Shown piece after piece: positions 1-8,908 of a stretch of 64,000 nt of DNA. Under the pieces are notes generated by a model. The model did no database searches and was not told where the DNA came from. It worked only from the letters and a program-made list of their open reading frames with translations. The position numbers were made by a program, and so were the translations under genes. The DNA lies in the NCBI GenBank assembly GCA_023450745.1, contig JAEXGR010000007.1, positions 19,175 through 83,174 on the forward strand, in the 5' to 3' direction. Position 1 is the stretch's first letter. Every line of letters starts with the position of its first letter. This DNA is from Synergistota bacterium. GTDB taxonomy: Bacteria > Synergistota > Synergistia > Synergistales > Synergistaceae.

Positions 1-1229
1 GCCTTTTCGTCCGCCAGGCTGAGGTTGGGGTTGCCCACGGGACAGGTGATGGCAAATCCACGCATGATACGTGAAGCGCCTACGGAAGCGGCGATATCGA
101 CTACGGCGCAGATCTGCGTCACTGGAATACCTACCCGTTCAATCTCTTTGACAATCGTTGACCCGCAACGAGTGCTCGTGCCTCAGGTGGAGGTGAGGAT
201 GGCGGCGTTGACGCCCTTCCTCAGCAACTCGGCGGCGATTTGCCGCCCAATATCCTGCGAGGCGGCTACCGAGGCACAGTTTCCTGTAGCTACATAGACC
301 TCAGGATCCAGCGTTCCGAGTTTTCCCGCCGAGACCTCTTCGCGCAGTACGTCCACAGGGAAGAGGCGGCATGGATCTTCAAGCACCCAGGTACCGTCAT
401 AGCCACTGTGGATGACAAAATGCGGCTCCGCCACGAGTCTGTCCCAGTCGTAATGGCCCCAAGTAGTGCTGCCGTTGGGTTTCAGTTTGTCGGGATTTTG
501 TTCGGGGATGAGACCTCCATCCGAGACAAGGGCCAATTTGACCCTGCTCAGATCGGCTGCCGGCAGCGCGGGCTCCACGTTATCGAAATTCGGAGGCAAC
601 AACTCGCTGACAAAGGGCTCTCCTTTGATCTTTTTCATCAGCATATCTATGGCGCGCACAGCGGCATTGTCCGGCTGTTCCTCATTGAGGATCACATCGC
701 GGATCATATATCCCTCGGCGGCGGCGCTGCCGATATGCTCTCCCGTCAGCAGCCGCAGTCCAATGCCCGCCATCGCGGGGGCCACTTTTCGCAGCTGCGA
801 GGACATTATGCCGGTCCGCACGATGTAGGTATCCTTGCGGTAAAGCTCGACAGCGGGGTTCTCAGGAAACATACCGGTGACCGTAGGGATATGAAGCTCG
901 CGCCCCACCGTTGAAGCCATACATCCGCAGCTGATGCCGTAACGCCCGGCGTTAAAGGCAGGCCCCGCGATAAACAGGTCAGGCTTCAACGCACGTACCA
1001 GCTTCAGCCCCTCGGCCGCACCGCGCTCCGTATCTTCCGCAAAATAGTTATCGCCGCAGATGATCGTACCCACCACCTCACAGCGCTCCCGCAAAAGTTC
1101 ATGGAAGAGCCTCGCTGGACCGACGGCCTCATGTTTGACGCTGAAGCCAACGTGGGCCATCTCTTCGCCGCCGATCTGTCCGAAGAATTGATTTATATAG
1201 CAGACTACCCGCCATTTTTTTGGTTCCAT
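1..1229 (-). CDS. grdB: Glycine/sarcosine/betaine reductase component B selenoprotein subunit, partial (GrdB-type)
   Basis: This is the selenoprotein subunit of reductase component B, which in the family removes the amino group of glycine, sarcosine or betaine and passes a carboxymethyl group to selenoprotein A. The first 348 residues end at an in-frame TGA (183-185). The same frame stays open to the window edge and continues GTSTRCGSTIVKEIER, so the TGA is read as selenocysteine in the family motif TSTUGT.TRCG. About 60 residues after Sec are visible; the family is about 436 aa, so roughly 25 residues lie outside. The start at 1229 is preceded by AAGGGAAG, and the stop of the grdE-like gene lies just upstream. 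Substrate class cannot be told from sequence alone. Partner genes for proteins A and C are not in the window. Confidence 0.93.
165..182 (-). promoter_or_regulatory. Candidate bacterial SECIS hairpin after the UGA codon
   Basis: Directly after the UGA on the minus strand the mRNA reads GGCACGAGCACTCGTTGC. ACGAG and CTCGT pair around a two-base loop, and the flanking GC/GC pair extends the stem with one bulge. Bacterial SECIS elements sit in this position inside the coding sequence and recruit SelB. Only position and pairing are seen; the fold was not computed. Confidence 0.5.
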
Positions 1230-1244
1230 ATCGCAACTTCCCTT

Positions 1245-2549
1245 CTAGTAATCCACAGCCATTCCATAGGAAAAACCTACCTGGCTCATCAGCCCCACCT
1301 GTTTCATATAGGTTGAGCGGACTCTCCCCTTCGCGGGGTCCCCAGTCGCTATCTTATGACCGCCGATGACACCGTCATCGCCGCTCAGGTAAAGGGCCTC
1401 TTCAGGGCCGCCCAGCAAAGTCTCGACCGGAGGCAGTGAGAAGTTGTGATAATAGGTGCCGGAACATACGATCGAATTGACGTTATGGTCGCTGATCATA
1501 CATTCAACACCGAGATTGCTCTTCCCGTTGAGTATCTGAATGATGGGAACGGCCTTAATGCCAAGTTTTTCCGCTTCGCTCGCGATCGCCCCCACGCACA
1601 GCGTCGAGGCGCCGCCGACCCCTTTGGTGATGATGGCGCCGTCGGCGTGAAATACCTCCTTGAGCAAGCTGGCCGCCATCTTTGAGACCAGGTTGCGGTG
1701 TTTGGCCTCCACTGAAGTGACGGTGATCACCACGCCCGCGAAATTCAGCTCTTTGCCGTGACGCCGCATCAGCTCTATGATGACGGGATGGTTCTGTATC
1801 TCATAGGTCGTGACGCAGCGAAAACCGCCGCATGGCGAGATCGCCCCATCGAGCACCTCAGTAGGCTGCATGATCAGCGGCAGCGTATCAGAGACGACGT
1901 TGCCATAAAGCATCGGTTCTCGGTAATTTTGCGTATCGTATTGCTTTGAATAGATCTGATAAACATAGACGATATTAGGCAGCCCCGGATGACGCTCGCT
2001 GTTGTCGAAGGTCTCGTTCTTGTCGGCGGCCTGTTCCCGCGTCGCTTTCGCGAGCATCACGCTGGTTCTAAAACCAACGCGGCGCAGCGCCTCGCGGTAC
2101 TCGCGAAAATCAGCGTTTGGCGGCGTCAGCGGTTCAATGACGAGCATGGGCATTTTCGCGTATGGATTTATCTCCGCGCATTCGCCGCTCATATCAAACG
2201 ATCCCCATTTTCTCGACCAGTATGTGTCGTTCTGGCAGAGGACGATGCCCATCCCATCGACGGCGCGCGTCACGCCGCTGCCCGCTATCTCATAATCGTC
2301 CGTCAGTACGCCCGGCCAGTCGATATTATCAGACATCTTGCAGCGGGGCTGTACAACATCCACAACATTGATGATACGCGTAGATTCGCCGGGACGGGCA
2401 ATGTCGATCTTCAGTGTGTCAAAACAGGGTTCGCCCGCGGCGAACGCCAAGATATCCTCTTTACTGACGTAGAGCACGCCATCGCGCAGACAGGTAGACT
2501 CGCCAAATTGCAGGTCTTTAATACGAACCGTCTCAACCGTTAATTTCAT
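1245..2549 (-). CDS. grdE: Glycine/sarcosine/betaine reductase component B proprotein (GrdE-type, alpha/beta subunits)
   Basis: This 434-aa proprotein is the partner of the selenoprotein encoded next. Family members cleave themselves at a cysteine to give two subunits, the new N-terminus carrying a pyruvoyl group that forms a Schiff base with the amino substrate. The region around residues 233-256 (DGAISPCGGFRC, then IQNHPVI) matches the cleavage region, with Cys240 and Cys245 as candidates; Cys245 fits the family position better. Length is the usual one. The start at 2549 has GGAG nine bases upstream, and only 15 bases separate its stop from the next gene. It sits between a TRAP transporter and grdB, so the reductase probably acts on a compound imported by that transporter. 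Confidence 0.9.
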   Translation of the reverse strand: MKLTVETVRIKDLQFGESTCLRDGVLYVSKEDILAFAAGEPCFDTLKIDIARPGESTRIINVVDVVQPRCKMSDNIDWPGVLTDDYEIAGSGVTRAVDGMGIVLCQNDTYWSRKWGSFDMSGECAEINPYAKMPMLVIEPLTPPNADFREYREALRRVGFRTSVMLAKATREQAADKNETFDNSERHPGLPNIVYVYQIYSKQYDTQNYREPMLYGNVVSDTLPLIMQPTEVLDGAISPCGGFRCVTTYEIQNHPVIIELMRRHGKELNFAGVVITVTSVEAKHRNLVSKMAASLLKEVFHADGAIITKGVGGASTLCVGAIASEAEKLGIKAVPIIQILNGKSNLGVECMISDHNVNSIVCSGTYYHNFSLPPVETLLGGPEEALYLSGDDGVIGGHKIATGDPAKGRVRSTYMKQVGLMSQVGFSYGMAVDY

Positions 2550-2570
2550 CTGTATGAATCTCCTTTTATA

Positions 2571-3854
2571 TTAAGCACCCATCAACAGATTAGGCGCGAA
2601 GGTGACTATCGGCGGGAAGAACCACATCAGCAACATTACGGTGAGGATGATGAGGACGACGGGAATCGTATAGCTGATCGCCTGCCGGAAGGTCGCGCCC
2701 GCAATATTCATCGACAGGAAGAGATATAGTCCCACCGGTGGCGTCAGTGCGCCCACGACCGTGGAGATTGAGAAGAGCACGCCGAAGAGTAGCGGATCCA
2801 CACCTAAATGCATTACGATCGGATATACCGTGGGCAGGATAACGGCCGTGGCCGCAAGCGTCTCCATGAAACAGCCGATTATTAGCATCATGACTATGAT
2901 GATAAACACCAAGACCGCCGGGTTGTGCGTAATCGAAAGCAGGAATTTTTCGACCATCGGAGTGACGTTCTCACGCGCGAATATATAGGAGTAGATGTTC
3001 GAAATACCCATGATCATCATCAGCATCGCCGACGACGAGGAGGCCCTTTTGAATATCCCCAGCATATCCTTCAGCTTAAGCGTGCGGTAGATGAAGAAAC
3101 CGCAGATCAGCGCGTAGATACAGGCCACTATGCTGGATTCCGTCGCCGTGAAGAAACCGGTGACCACTCCCGCGAGGATGATAATCGGCGTGATCAACGC
3201 GAAGAAGGACTTTAAAAAGGCACGCCACACAGAACCGAGGCTAAAACACCCGCTGCCCTGGTCGACATTGTACTTCGTCGCATACCAGTAACACATCACC
3301 ATCAGGCAGACGCCGATCAAGATGCCGGGCATCAGACCACCGATAAAGAGCCTGCCCACGGAAAATCCCGTCAGCGAGGCATAGACGATCATATTGGTGC
3401 TCGGCGGGATTATCGGCGCCAACGCTCCGGAGCCCGCGATCATCGAGGCGATGAACCCCCTGTCGTATCCCTCTTTATTAAGCTCAGGCACCGTCAGAGT
3501 ACTGATCGCACTCATTGTCGCCGCGCCCGATCCGGAGATGCCGGCGAAGATCATATTCGCCAATACAGAGACCATCCCCATGCCGCCGCGTATCTGCGCA
3601 ACGCAGGCCCGGCAGAAATCTAGGATGCGTGTGGAGAGGTTGGCGGCTCCCATGATCTCCCCCGCCAGGATGAAGAGCGGCCCGGCCATCAACGAAAATG
3701 AATTCATGCCGCGAATGGCCTGCTGCACAGCCATAAAGGCGGGAATCTCGCTGCCGAACATGATCGCCAAAAGCCCGGAGAGGCCGATCGCAAAACATAC
3801 CGGCACGCCCAGTACTAGAAAAATCAGCAGTGTTATCAGCGCAATGGCAATCAT
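2571..3854 (-). CDS. dctM: TRAP transporter large permease (DctM family)
   Basis: This 427-aa, very hydrophobic protein with about 12 membrane segments is the large, ion-coupled permease of a tripartite ATP-independent periplasmic transporter. It shows DctM-type stretches such as GSGALAPIIPPS and PPVGLYLF. The start at 3854 directly abuts the dctQ stop (3855-3857), and its ribosome binding site GGAG lies inside the end of dctQ, so the two are translationally coupled. With DctQ and DctP it imports an organic solute using the Na+ or H+ gradient. The ligand is unknown; the neighbouring reductase suggests a glycine- or betaine-like amine. Confidence 0.93.
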   Translation of the reverse strand: MIAIALITLLIFLVLGVPVCFAIGLSGLLAIMFGSEIPAFMAVQQAIRGMNSFSLMAGPLFILAGEIMGAANLSTRILDFCRACVAQIRGGMGMVSVLANMIFAGISGSGAATMSAISTLTVPELNKEGYDRGFIASMIAGSGALAPIIPPSTNMIVYASLTGFSVGRLFIGGLMPGILIGVCLMVMCYWYATKYNVDQGSGCFSLGSVWRAFLKSFFALITPIIILAGVVTGFFTATESSIVACIYALICGFFIYRTLKLKDMLGIFKRASSSSAMLMMIMGISNIYSYIFARENVTPMVEKFLLSITHNPAVLVFIIIVMMLIIGCFMETLAATAVILPTVYPIVMHLGVDPLLFGVLFSISTVVGALTPPVGLYLFLSMNIAGATFRQAISYTIPVVLIILTVMLLMWFFPPIVTFAPNLLMGA

Positions 3855-4346
3855 CTATCTTTCTCCTTCCCTGTATTGTCTTGCCAGCTTGGGAACAGCG
3901 CTGGCGTAAGAGCAGAGCATCATGACTATTCCTGAAGGAACCGCCGCGTATATGTAGGCGTAGGGAATGTGAATTGCGGCGCCCAATGAATTAAAACTCT
4001 TCGAGACCAGAACAATCGATCCCGGGAAAAACATAATCAGGAAGACAACGCAGATCAGCCTGCCGATGATAAACAGCATCGCGCGCGCCTTGTTGTTTTT
4101 CATAAAGCTGATGACGATATCCACCGATACATGGGCGTCAGCCCTCACGGTCAGGGCAGAACCGATAAAAGTCAGGTAGATGCCGCAAAAGCGCATGGCC
4201 TCTTCGGTCCACGGCGGCGACGAGTGAAGGATAAAACGGCCAAAAACCTGAAGGCTGCCGAAAACCAAAATCAGGGTGAACATCAGCGCACAGAACCAAA
4301 CCTGGATATTCTCGATTATTCTGTCTATTTTTATCAATGTTTTCAT
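3855..4346 (-). CDS. dctQ: TRAP transporter small permease (DctQ family)
   Basis: This 163-aa protein has four hydrophobic segments and is the small membrane subunit that works with DctM. I place the start at the ATG at 4346 because a GAGG lies nine bases upstream. An in-frame ATG at 4361 would overlap that GAGG and has no proper ribosome binding site. A family-typical motif around ARAMLFIIGRLICVVFLIMF precedes the last helices. It lies between dctP and dctM in the same operon. Confidence 0.88.
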   Translation of the reverse strand: MKTLIKIDRIIENIQVWFCALMFTLILVFGSLQVFGRFILHSSPPWTEEAMRFCGIYLTFIGSALTVRADAHVSVDIVISFMKNNKARAMLFIIGRLICVVFLIMFFPGSIVLVSKSFNSLGAAIHIPYAYIYAAVPSGIVMMLCSYASAVPKLARQYREGER

Positions 4347-4378
4347 CTTTATTGACCTCATGCTCTGGTAAGGGCCCC

Positions 4379-4399
4379 CCGCGCGGCAAACGCGCGCGG
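4379..4399 (-). terminator. GC hairpin between dctP and dctQM
   Basis: In the 107-base gap after dctP the sequence CCGCGCG, a seven-base loop and CGCGCGG form an inverted repeat. No U tract follows on the minus strand. It looks more like an mRNA-stabilising or partial-termination hairpin behind the highly expressed binding-protein gene than a full terminator. Confidence 0.4.
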
Positions 4400-4453
4400 A
4401 GGCATCCCGTCTTGATCGATAAGTTAAATCTTCTGCTACAACATAAGAGGCAG

Positions 4454-5452
4454 TTAGCTGTTCAGCGACAGCATCTTCTTGATAAGGCCGCCCAGCTTGT
4501 AATTTTTCTCGTACTTGTCGTATATCGGCTGACAGGCGTTCTTCATCCTGTCGCGTTCCTTCTGCGGTATATCGTTGATCTTCACTCCGGCCGCCGCCAT
4601 CGCCTTTTCCGCGGCGATATCAGAGGCCTGGCGCTTCTGCAGCTGCTTCTTCTGGCTCTCAAGCGCGCTCTTCTGGATTATATCCTGCAGGTCTTTGGGG
4701 ATGGAGTCCCATTTGTCTTTATTGATAAATACGCAGTATATGGCGCCCAGGTGACCGATCTTGGAGAGGTATTTGGCCTGCTCCTGCAGATTCTGATTTA
4801 CCAGTCCCGTGACGTCGGCTTCGACGGCGTCAGCCACACCCTGCTGCAGAAGCGTATAGGCCTCGCTCCACGCGGAGGTGACGGTGTTCGCTCCGAGACA
4901 GTTCCAGATATCTACGTAGAGCGGCGTTTCGGCGGTACGCATCTTAACTCCCTTGATATCCTCAAGGCGGGTTATCGGCTTCGTCTTGAGCAGAGGCTGG
5001 CGGATGCCGTTGGAATAGGTCATCAGCAGGCGGACATTAGAATTCTTGAGCATCTTCGGCACCTCCTGCGCAACGATGCCGTCTATGAGCTTGGCCTGAG
5101 TGGCAAGGTCCTTGGTAAGGAATGGCATATTGAACACGGCGAGCTGGGGGATATTCAGCGCCGCCGCCCAGTCGGCGGTGTCGCAGCAAGTCATGTCCAG
5201 AGTTCCCATCGTCACCTGCTCCATCATTTCGCGCGCGGAACCAAGCTGGCTAGAGGGATAGATATTGACCTTGACCTGACCGTTGGAGCGTTTCTCCACC
5301 ATTGCTTTGAACTCTTCCGGGGCGATAGCCAACGCATGGCCAGGGTTCTGGATATGTCCGAACTCAAGGGTGACCTTCGCTTTCGCTTCGCTGACGGAGG
5401 CCAGCATACCGACAAGTAACAGAACTGACAGGACGAGAGACAGCTTCTTCAT
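4454..5452 (-). CDS. dctP: TRAP transporter periplasmic solute-binding protein (DctP family)
   Basis: This 332-aa secreted protein captures the solute in the periplasm for DctQM. Residues 1-23 form a signal peptide (two lysines, a hydrophobic core, then SVSEA before the likely cleavage). The mature part has the DctP fold, including GVKMRTAETPLYVDIW near residue 160, where the conserved arginine binds the ligand carboxylate, and TSAWSEAYTLLQQGVADAVE just after it. The start at 5452 has a perfect AAGGAGG eight bases upstream. Ligand specificity cannot be read from the sequence; a carboxylate is expected from the conserved arginine. Confidence 0.93.
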   Translation of the reverse strand: MKKLSLVLSVLLLVGMLASVSEAKAKVTLEFGHIQNPGHALAIAPEEFKAMVEKRSNGQVKVNIYPSSQLGSAREMMEQVTMGTLDMTCCDTADWAAALNIPQLAVFNMPFLTKDLATQAKLIDGIVAQEVPKMLKNSNVRLLMTYSNGIRQPLLKTKPITRLEDIKGVKMRTAETPLYVDIWNCLGANTVTSAWSEAYTLLQQGVADAVEADVTGLVNQNLQEQAKYLSKIGHLGAIYCVFINKDKWDSIPKDLQDIIQKSALESQKKQLQKRQASDIAAEKAMAAAGVKINDIPQKERDRMKNACQPIYDKYEKNYKLGGLIKKMLSLNS

Positions 5453-5465
5453 AAAAAATTCCTCC

Positions 5466-6581
5466 TTATTTATTTGCTACTGCTTTTGCTTTGTACTTTT
5501 TACCCAAAGCGTCGGCGGCCACGATAGCCGCGTATACTCGTTCAGCGTCCACTAGAAAAGGCTCCTGATGGACAAGGGGACCGTTCACAGTTTTATTCGC
5601 GATCGCCGTGATCTTTTCCGGCGTTGCTTCGACGCCAAGATCCTCCAGCGTTACGGGCAGGCCGATGTCGACCATAAAGTCCATGACCTTATCCACGACA
5701 GCGGTAGCACTGTTTTCCAACACAAGCTGACATACGATGCCAAAGGCCACCTTTTCGCCATGCAGATATTTGTGGGTCTCCGGCAAAGCCGTGAGTCCGG
5801 AATGAATGCCGTGGGCGGTGGCAAGGCCGGTGTTGAGAAAGCCGAGACCACTGAGCAGCGTGTTCGCCTCAATGACATTTTCCAGTGCTTCGGTAACAAC
5901 GCCGAGCTCAAGCGCCGCCAGCGCGTTGCGTCCGTCAGCGAAGAGAATATCCCAGCTCGCCTTGGCAATAGCCATGCCCGCCTTGCTGCGGCGATAGCCG
6001 GCACCGATATAGTTGGGAGAATCCGAGGCGTCGACGGCTTGGGCTTCAAGCCAAGTAGCCAGCGCGTCCCCCATGCCGGCGATGAAAAGGCGGCGGGGTG
6101 ATTTAGCAATTATTTCACTGTCCACAAGCACAAGGTCCGCGTTCTTTTTCACCTTGCGCGACCCGATGTATTCCCCGCTAGGGGTATAAAGGACCGCGAT
6201 CTCGCTAACAGGAGCATCCGTTGAGGCGGAAGAGGGCACGATGATCAGCGGTATATTCATGGCGTCGGCGCATAATTTCGCCGTATCCAAAGTCTTTCCA
6301 CCGCCTACGCCGACAAAGACACAGCCATTTTGCTCCCTGGCGATGGCACCTATCCTACCGATCTCTTCGTCGCAGCACTCTCCCTGGAACTTTATCGAGG
6401 TGAATCCGCAACCGTCATAGGCTTTCTCCAGTTGCACGCTCAGCTTCGGGTACAGGAAGCCGTCGATCAGAACGCAGGCCTTTCCGTAAGGAGTAGTATA
6501 CTGAGGCATCCGGCTGAACTCGCCGGGACCCTGCACATAACGCAAAGGACTTCCAAAGGCTCTTGTGGTGGAACTTAACAT
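5466..6581 (-). CDS. Iron-containing alcohol dehydrogenase, glycerol-dehydrogenase-like
   Basis: This 371-aa protein belongs to the glycerol dehydrogenase branch of the iron-containing alcohol dehydrogenases, NAD-dependent enzymes that oxidise an alcohol or reduce an aldehyde or ketone. Visible motifs are GVGGGKTLDTAK and PSSASTDAPVS (nucleotide binding), GMGDALATWLEA with the metal-binding Asp, HGIHSGL and THKYLHGEKV with metal-binding histidines. It is the first gene of the operon with DctPQM and GrdE/GrdB, 13 bases upstream of dctP. The ribosome binding site is poor (CGAAGATT before ATG), but no alternative in-frame start with a better site exists before a stop. It probably handles an alcohol or carbonyl product of the imported solute; the exact substrate is unknown. 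Confidence 0.85.
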   Translation of the reverse strand: MLSSTTRAFGSPLRYVQGPGEFSRMPQYTTPYGKACVLIDGFLYPKLSVQLEKAYDGCGFTSIKFQGECCDEEIGRIGAIAREQNGCVFVGVGGGKTLDTAKLCADAMNIPLIIVPSSASTDAPVSEIAVLYTPSGEYIGSRKVKKNADLVLVDSEIIAKSPRRLFIAGMGDALATWLEAQAVDASDSPNYIGAGYRRSKAGMAIAKASWDILFADGRNALAALELGVVTEALENVIEANTLLSGLGFLNTGLATAHGIHSGLTALPETHKYLHGEKVAFGIVCQLVLENSATAVVDKVMDFMVDIGLPVTLEDLGVEATPEKITAIANKTVNGPLVHQEPFLVDAERVYAAIVAADALGKKYKAKAVANK

Positions 6582-6876
6582 AATCTTCGAGTAGGCCGCA
6601 TAGGCAAACTCTTGCCCCCTTCATTCATTTTAATGATTAGATGGATATTTCCTAATTACAATAACATTTTTAAAAATAATTTTCTATATTAGAAAAATAT
6701 TTTAGCATACAAATAATGTTATAAGCATTTAAAATACATACTTATAGCTAGTTTTATCTACATAAAACTCCCTTAACACAAAAAATTTTTAAAAAACGCT
6801 AAACACTCACTAATTTAATTATATTATATATGAAAATTATTTTCAATATATTTTTGCGATATATTCACACACTTAC
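6582..6876 (-). promoter_or_regulatory. AT-rich upstream region of the dehydrogenase-TRAP-Grd operon
   Basis: These 295 bases are strongly AT-rich compared with the flanking coding DNA and contain no credible gene. The minus-strand operon of at least six genes must start here. I see no single convincing -35/-10 pair, and several TATAAT-like stretches compete. The decayed dehydrogenase on the plus strand begins at the right end without its own start. Confidence 0.5.
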
Positions 6877-7611
6877 TCGTCGCCGGATACCACAAGGGAA
6901 CTTGACGAATTGGCGAAGGCCCATGGCTGCACGCTCTGCGGCAGCGGCTATCCCGACCCCTATTGGGACACGATGGTCACCAATCTCGCCGGATCTTCGG
7001 CAAAGATAACAAAGATACACGGCTCCAGCAGCTACAATGTGGAGGACTACGGCATCACGCTCGCGAAGAGTCACGGCGCCGGGTTGACGATCGCGGAGTT
7101 TGAGAGGGAGATCTGCAACTACAACAGCCTCTCGTCGGACAAGATAAAGGCGCTTGTGGAAAAGGGCGACTACATCCCCTTCTACATGTGGAACCAGAAC
7201 GGCTGGCTCTGCGAAAAGCTCGGACCCACGATCACCTCGCAAACACAGAGGTGCGTGCCCTGCACCTATAAAGAAGATCTCAATTCCTCGACGCCCGGCA
7301 TGACGATAAAGGCCGAAGACGCCACGGGGATGTCGGCGATCGTGACGACGGAGGGGTCACGCTAGAGACTGAGTGCGTCGGCAAGGTCTACGCCCCTGGC
7401 GAGTTCAACCGGAACGAGTGGGCGCTCTGCGGAGAACCGGAGACCACAGTGATCGTCAACCGTCCTGCTACGGTAGAGCTTACCTGCGCGACGATCGTCA
7501 ACCACCTGCCGCAGCTGATAGACGCCAGGCCGGGATATGTGACGGCGAACAACCTGCCTGACAACGCATATATGCGTGAAACCGATAAATTTCTATGTCA
7601 AGAGCAAATAA
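6877..7611 (+). pseudogene. ord: Decayed 2,4-diaminopentanoate dehydrogenase (ornithine fermentation)
   Basis: The translation matches the C-terminal two thirds of 2,4-diaminopentanoate dehydrogenase, the last redox enzyme of anaerobic ornithine breakdown. It runs from TTRELDELAKAHGCTLCGSGY through SSYNVEDYGI and CVPCTYKEDL. Homology begins near 6877 with no start codon or upstream domain; roughly the first 100 residues, the NAD-binding part, are missing. At about 7350 one base is lost in a G run, so the frame ends at a TAG; the family sequence continues in another frame (ETECVGKVYAPGEF to about 7572). A second shift near 7575 restores the first frame for the native end KPINFYVKSK and stop at 7609-7611. 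It is therefore a relic, not a working gene. Confidence 0.88.
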
Positions 7612-7632
7612 GCAAAAGGGCGCGGCATAGCA

Positions 7633-7676
7633 AAAGACGGGCAAGAGCGCAGGCTCCTGTCCGTCTTTCATTTTTT
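7633..7676. terminator. Bidirectional hairpin terminator
   Basis: AAAGACGG (7633-7640) pairs with CCGTCTTT (7661-7668), with an inner GAGC/GCTC stem, followed on the plus strand by CATTTTTT. On the minus strand it closes the GltS operon; on the plus strand it follows the ornithine-pathway relic. Confidence 0.75.
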
Positions 7677-8895
7677 AGGCGAAAAGCTTTACCAGTACGT
7701 TTATCACTACCACATTGACGATGTCGATGAAGAAAGCGCCCACCGCCGCCACCGCGAAGAAGGCGTCGGTGGCCATGCCGTATTTCGCGCAGACGGCTTC
7801 CATGTTGGCGATCGCGTTGGGAGTCGCGCCCAGACCGAAGCCGGCGTGCCCGGAGGCGATGACGGCCGCCTGATAGTCGCCGCCGGTGAGCGGGAACGTC
7901 ACGTAAAAGGCGAAGACCGCCATCAGCAGCGTCTGGAAAAGCAGAATCGCAAGCAGCGGCGCGGCGAGGTCTTTAAGCTGCGAGAGATCCACCGACATCA
8001 GCGCGAAGGCGAGGAAGAAGGAGAGACAGGCCCCGCTGATATGCTTGACGATGCGCGGGTTGACGCGCAGGAAATTCACGCGGTCGCCAAGGTTGCGCAA
8101 CAGCACTCCGGCGGTGAGGGCGATGGCGTAAGCGGGGATGAAGATGTTTCTTTCGCCCAGTGCGCCGCCGAGCCACATGCCGACACTCACCGCGAAGGTG
8201 ATCTGAAAGATGGTCATCAGAATGGAGTGCGTATTTATCTCTTCGCCCCTGTCGCCGAAGCTGAATACGTCGGGGATCATATTTTTCCGGTAGCCGGTCT
8301 CAAGGTTCACCTCGCGCGCCAGCGAGCGCCCTTTGATGAGCCGTTCCGCCAACGGCCCGCCAAGCAGCGAGCCCGCGACCACGCCGAAGGTCGCGCAGGC
8401 AATCGCCGTCGCCTGTACGCCGGCGAGTCCGAAAACCTTGCCAATCTCATCGGCGAAAACGAGCCCCGTGCCGTGGCCGCCGGTCATGGTAGCGGAGCCG
8501 GCGAGTACCGCCAGCGCCGGCGGCAGTCCCGTAAATCCGCCGATCGCGAGCGCGGCGGCGTTCTGGAGCAACGCGAGCACGGCGGCAGCCAGCAGCAGCT
8601 TAAAGGCGATACGGCCTCCCCTTTTCATCAGCCCGACGCTGGCCCCAAGGCCGATCGTCGTGAAGAAGGCGATCATAAAGGGTTCAAGCAGCGTCAGGTC
8701 AAATTCAAAGGCCACCCGCGAACCGAGCGCGAGCCGCAGGACGGCAAAGAGCAGGCCGCCCGCCACCGCGGGCGGGATGTTGTAGCGGATGAGGAATTTT
8801 ACGCGGCGGCAGAGGTTTACTCCGAGCCAGTAAAGGACGGAGGCGAAGGCCATCGTCTGCACGAAATCCATCTTTATCATAAAAATATCAGCCAT
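7675..8895 (-). CDS. gltS: Sodium/glutamate symporter, GltS family (distal copy)
   Basis: This 406-aa membrane protein of about 10-12 helices is a GltS-type Na+-coupled glutamate carrier. Typical features are SATMTGGHGTGLVFADE near residue 140 and the C-terminal repeat SGHAGFGLGATPNAIANM, the two pore-forming glycine-rich segments. I use the ATG at 8895, which has AAGGAGG eight bases upstream, rather than the ATG at 8901, which lies two bases from it. It follows a second GltS gene by 13 bases. The two copies share the motifs but differ clearly elsewhere, so they may carry different substrates. Confidence 0.9.
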   Translation of the reverse strand: MADIFMIKMDFVQTMAFASVLYWLGVNLCRRVKFLIRYNIPPAVAGGLLFAVLRLALGSRVAFEFDLTLLEPFMIAFFTTIGLGASVGLMKRGGRIAFKLLLAAAVLALLQNAAALAIGGFTGLPPALAVLAGSATMTGGHGTGLVFADEIGKVFGLAGVQATAIACATFGVVAGSLLGGPLAERLIKGRSLAREVNLETGYRKNMIPDVFSFGDRGEEINTHSILMTIFQITFAVSVGMWLGGALGERNIFIPAYAIALTAGVLLRNLGDRVNFLRVNPRIVKHISGACLSFFLAFALMSVDLSQLKDLAAPLLAILLFQTLLMAVFAFYVTFPLTGGDYQAAVIASGHAGFGLGATPNAIANMEAVCAKYGMATDAFFAVAAVGAFFIDIVNVVVINVLVKLFA

Positions 8896-8908
8896 TTTCA
8901 TAACCTCC

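Noticed and set aside
240..914. Plus-strand open frames opposite grdB
   Set aside because: They mirror the clear minus-strand reductase frame, have no ribosome binding site and give arginine- and histidine-rich proteins without recognisable domains.
4337..5419. 360-codon plus-strand frame opposite dctP
   Set aside because: It is a shadow of the binding-protein gene in GC-rich DNA; the minus-strand protein has a signal peptide and all family motifs.
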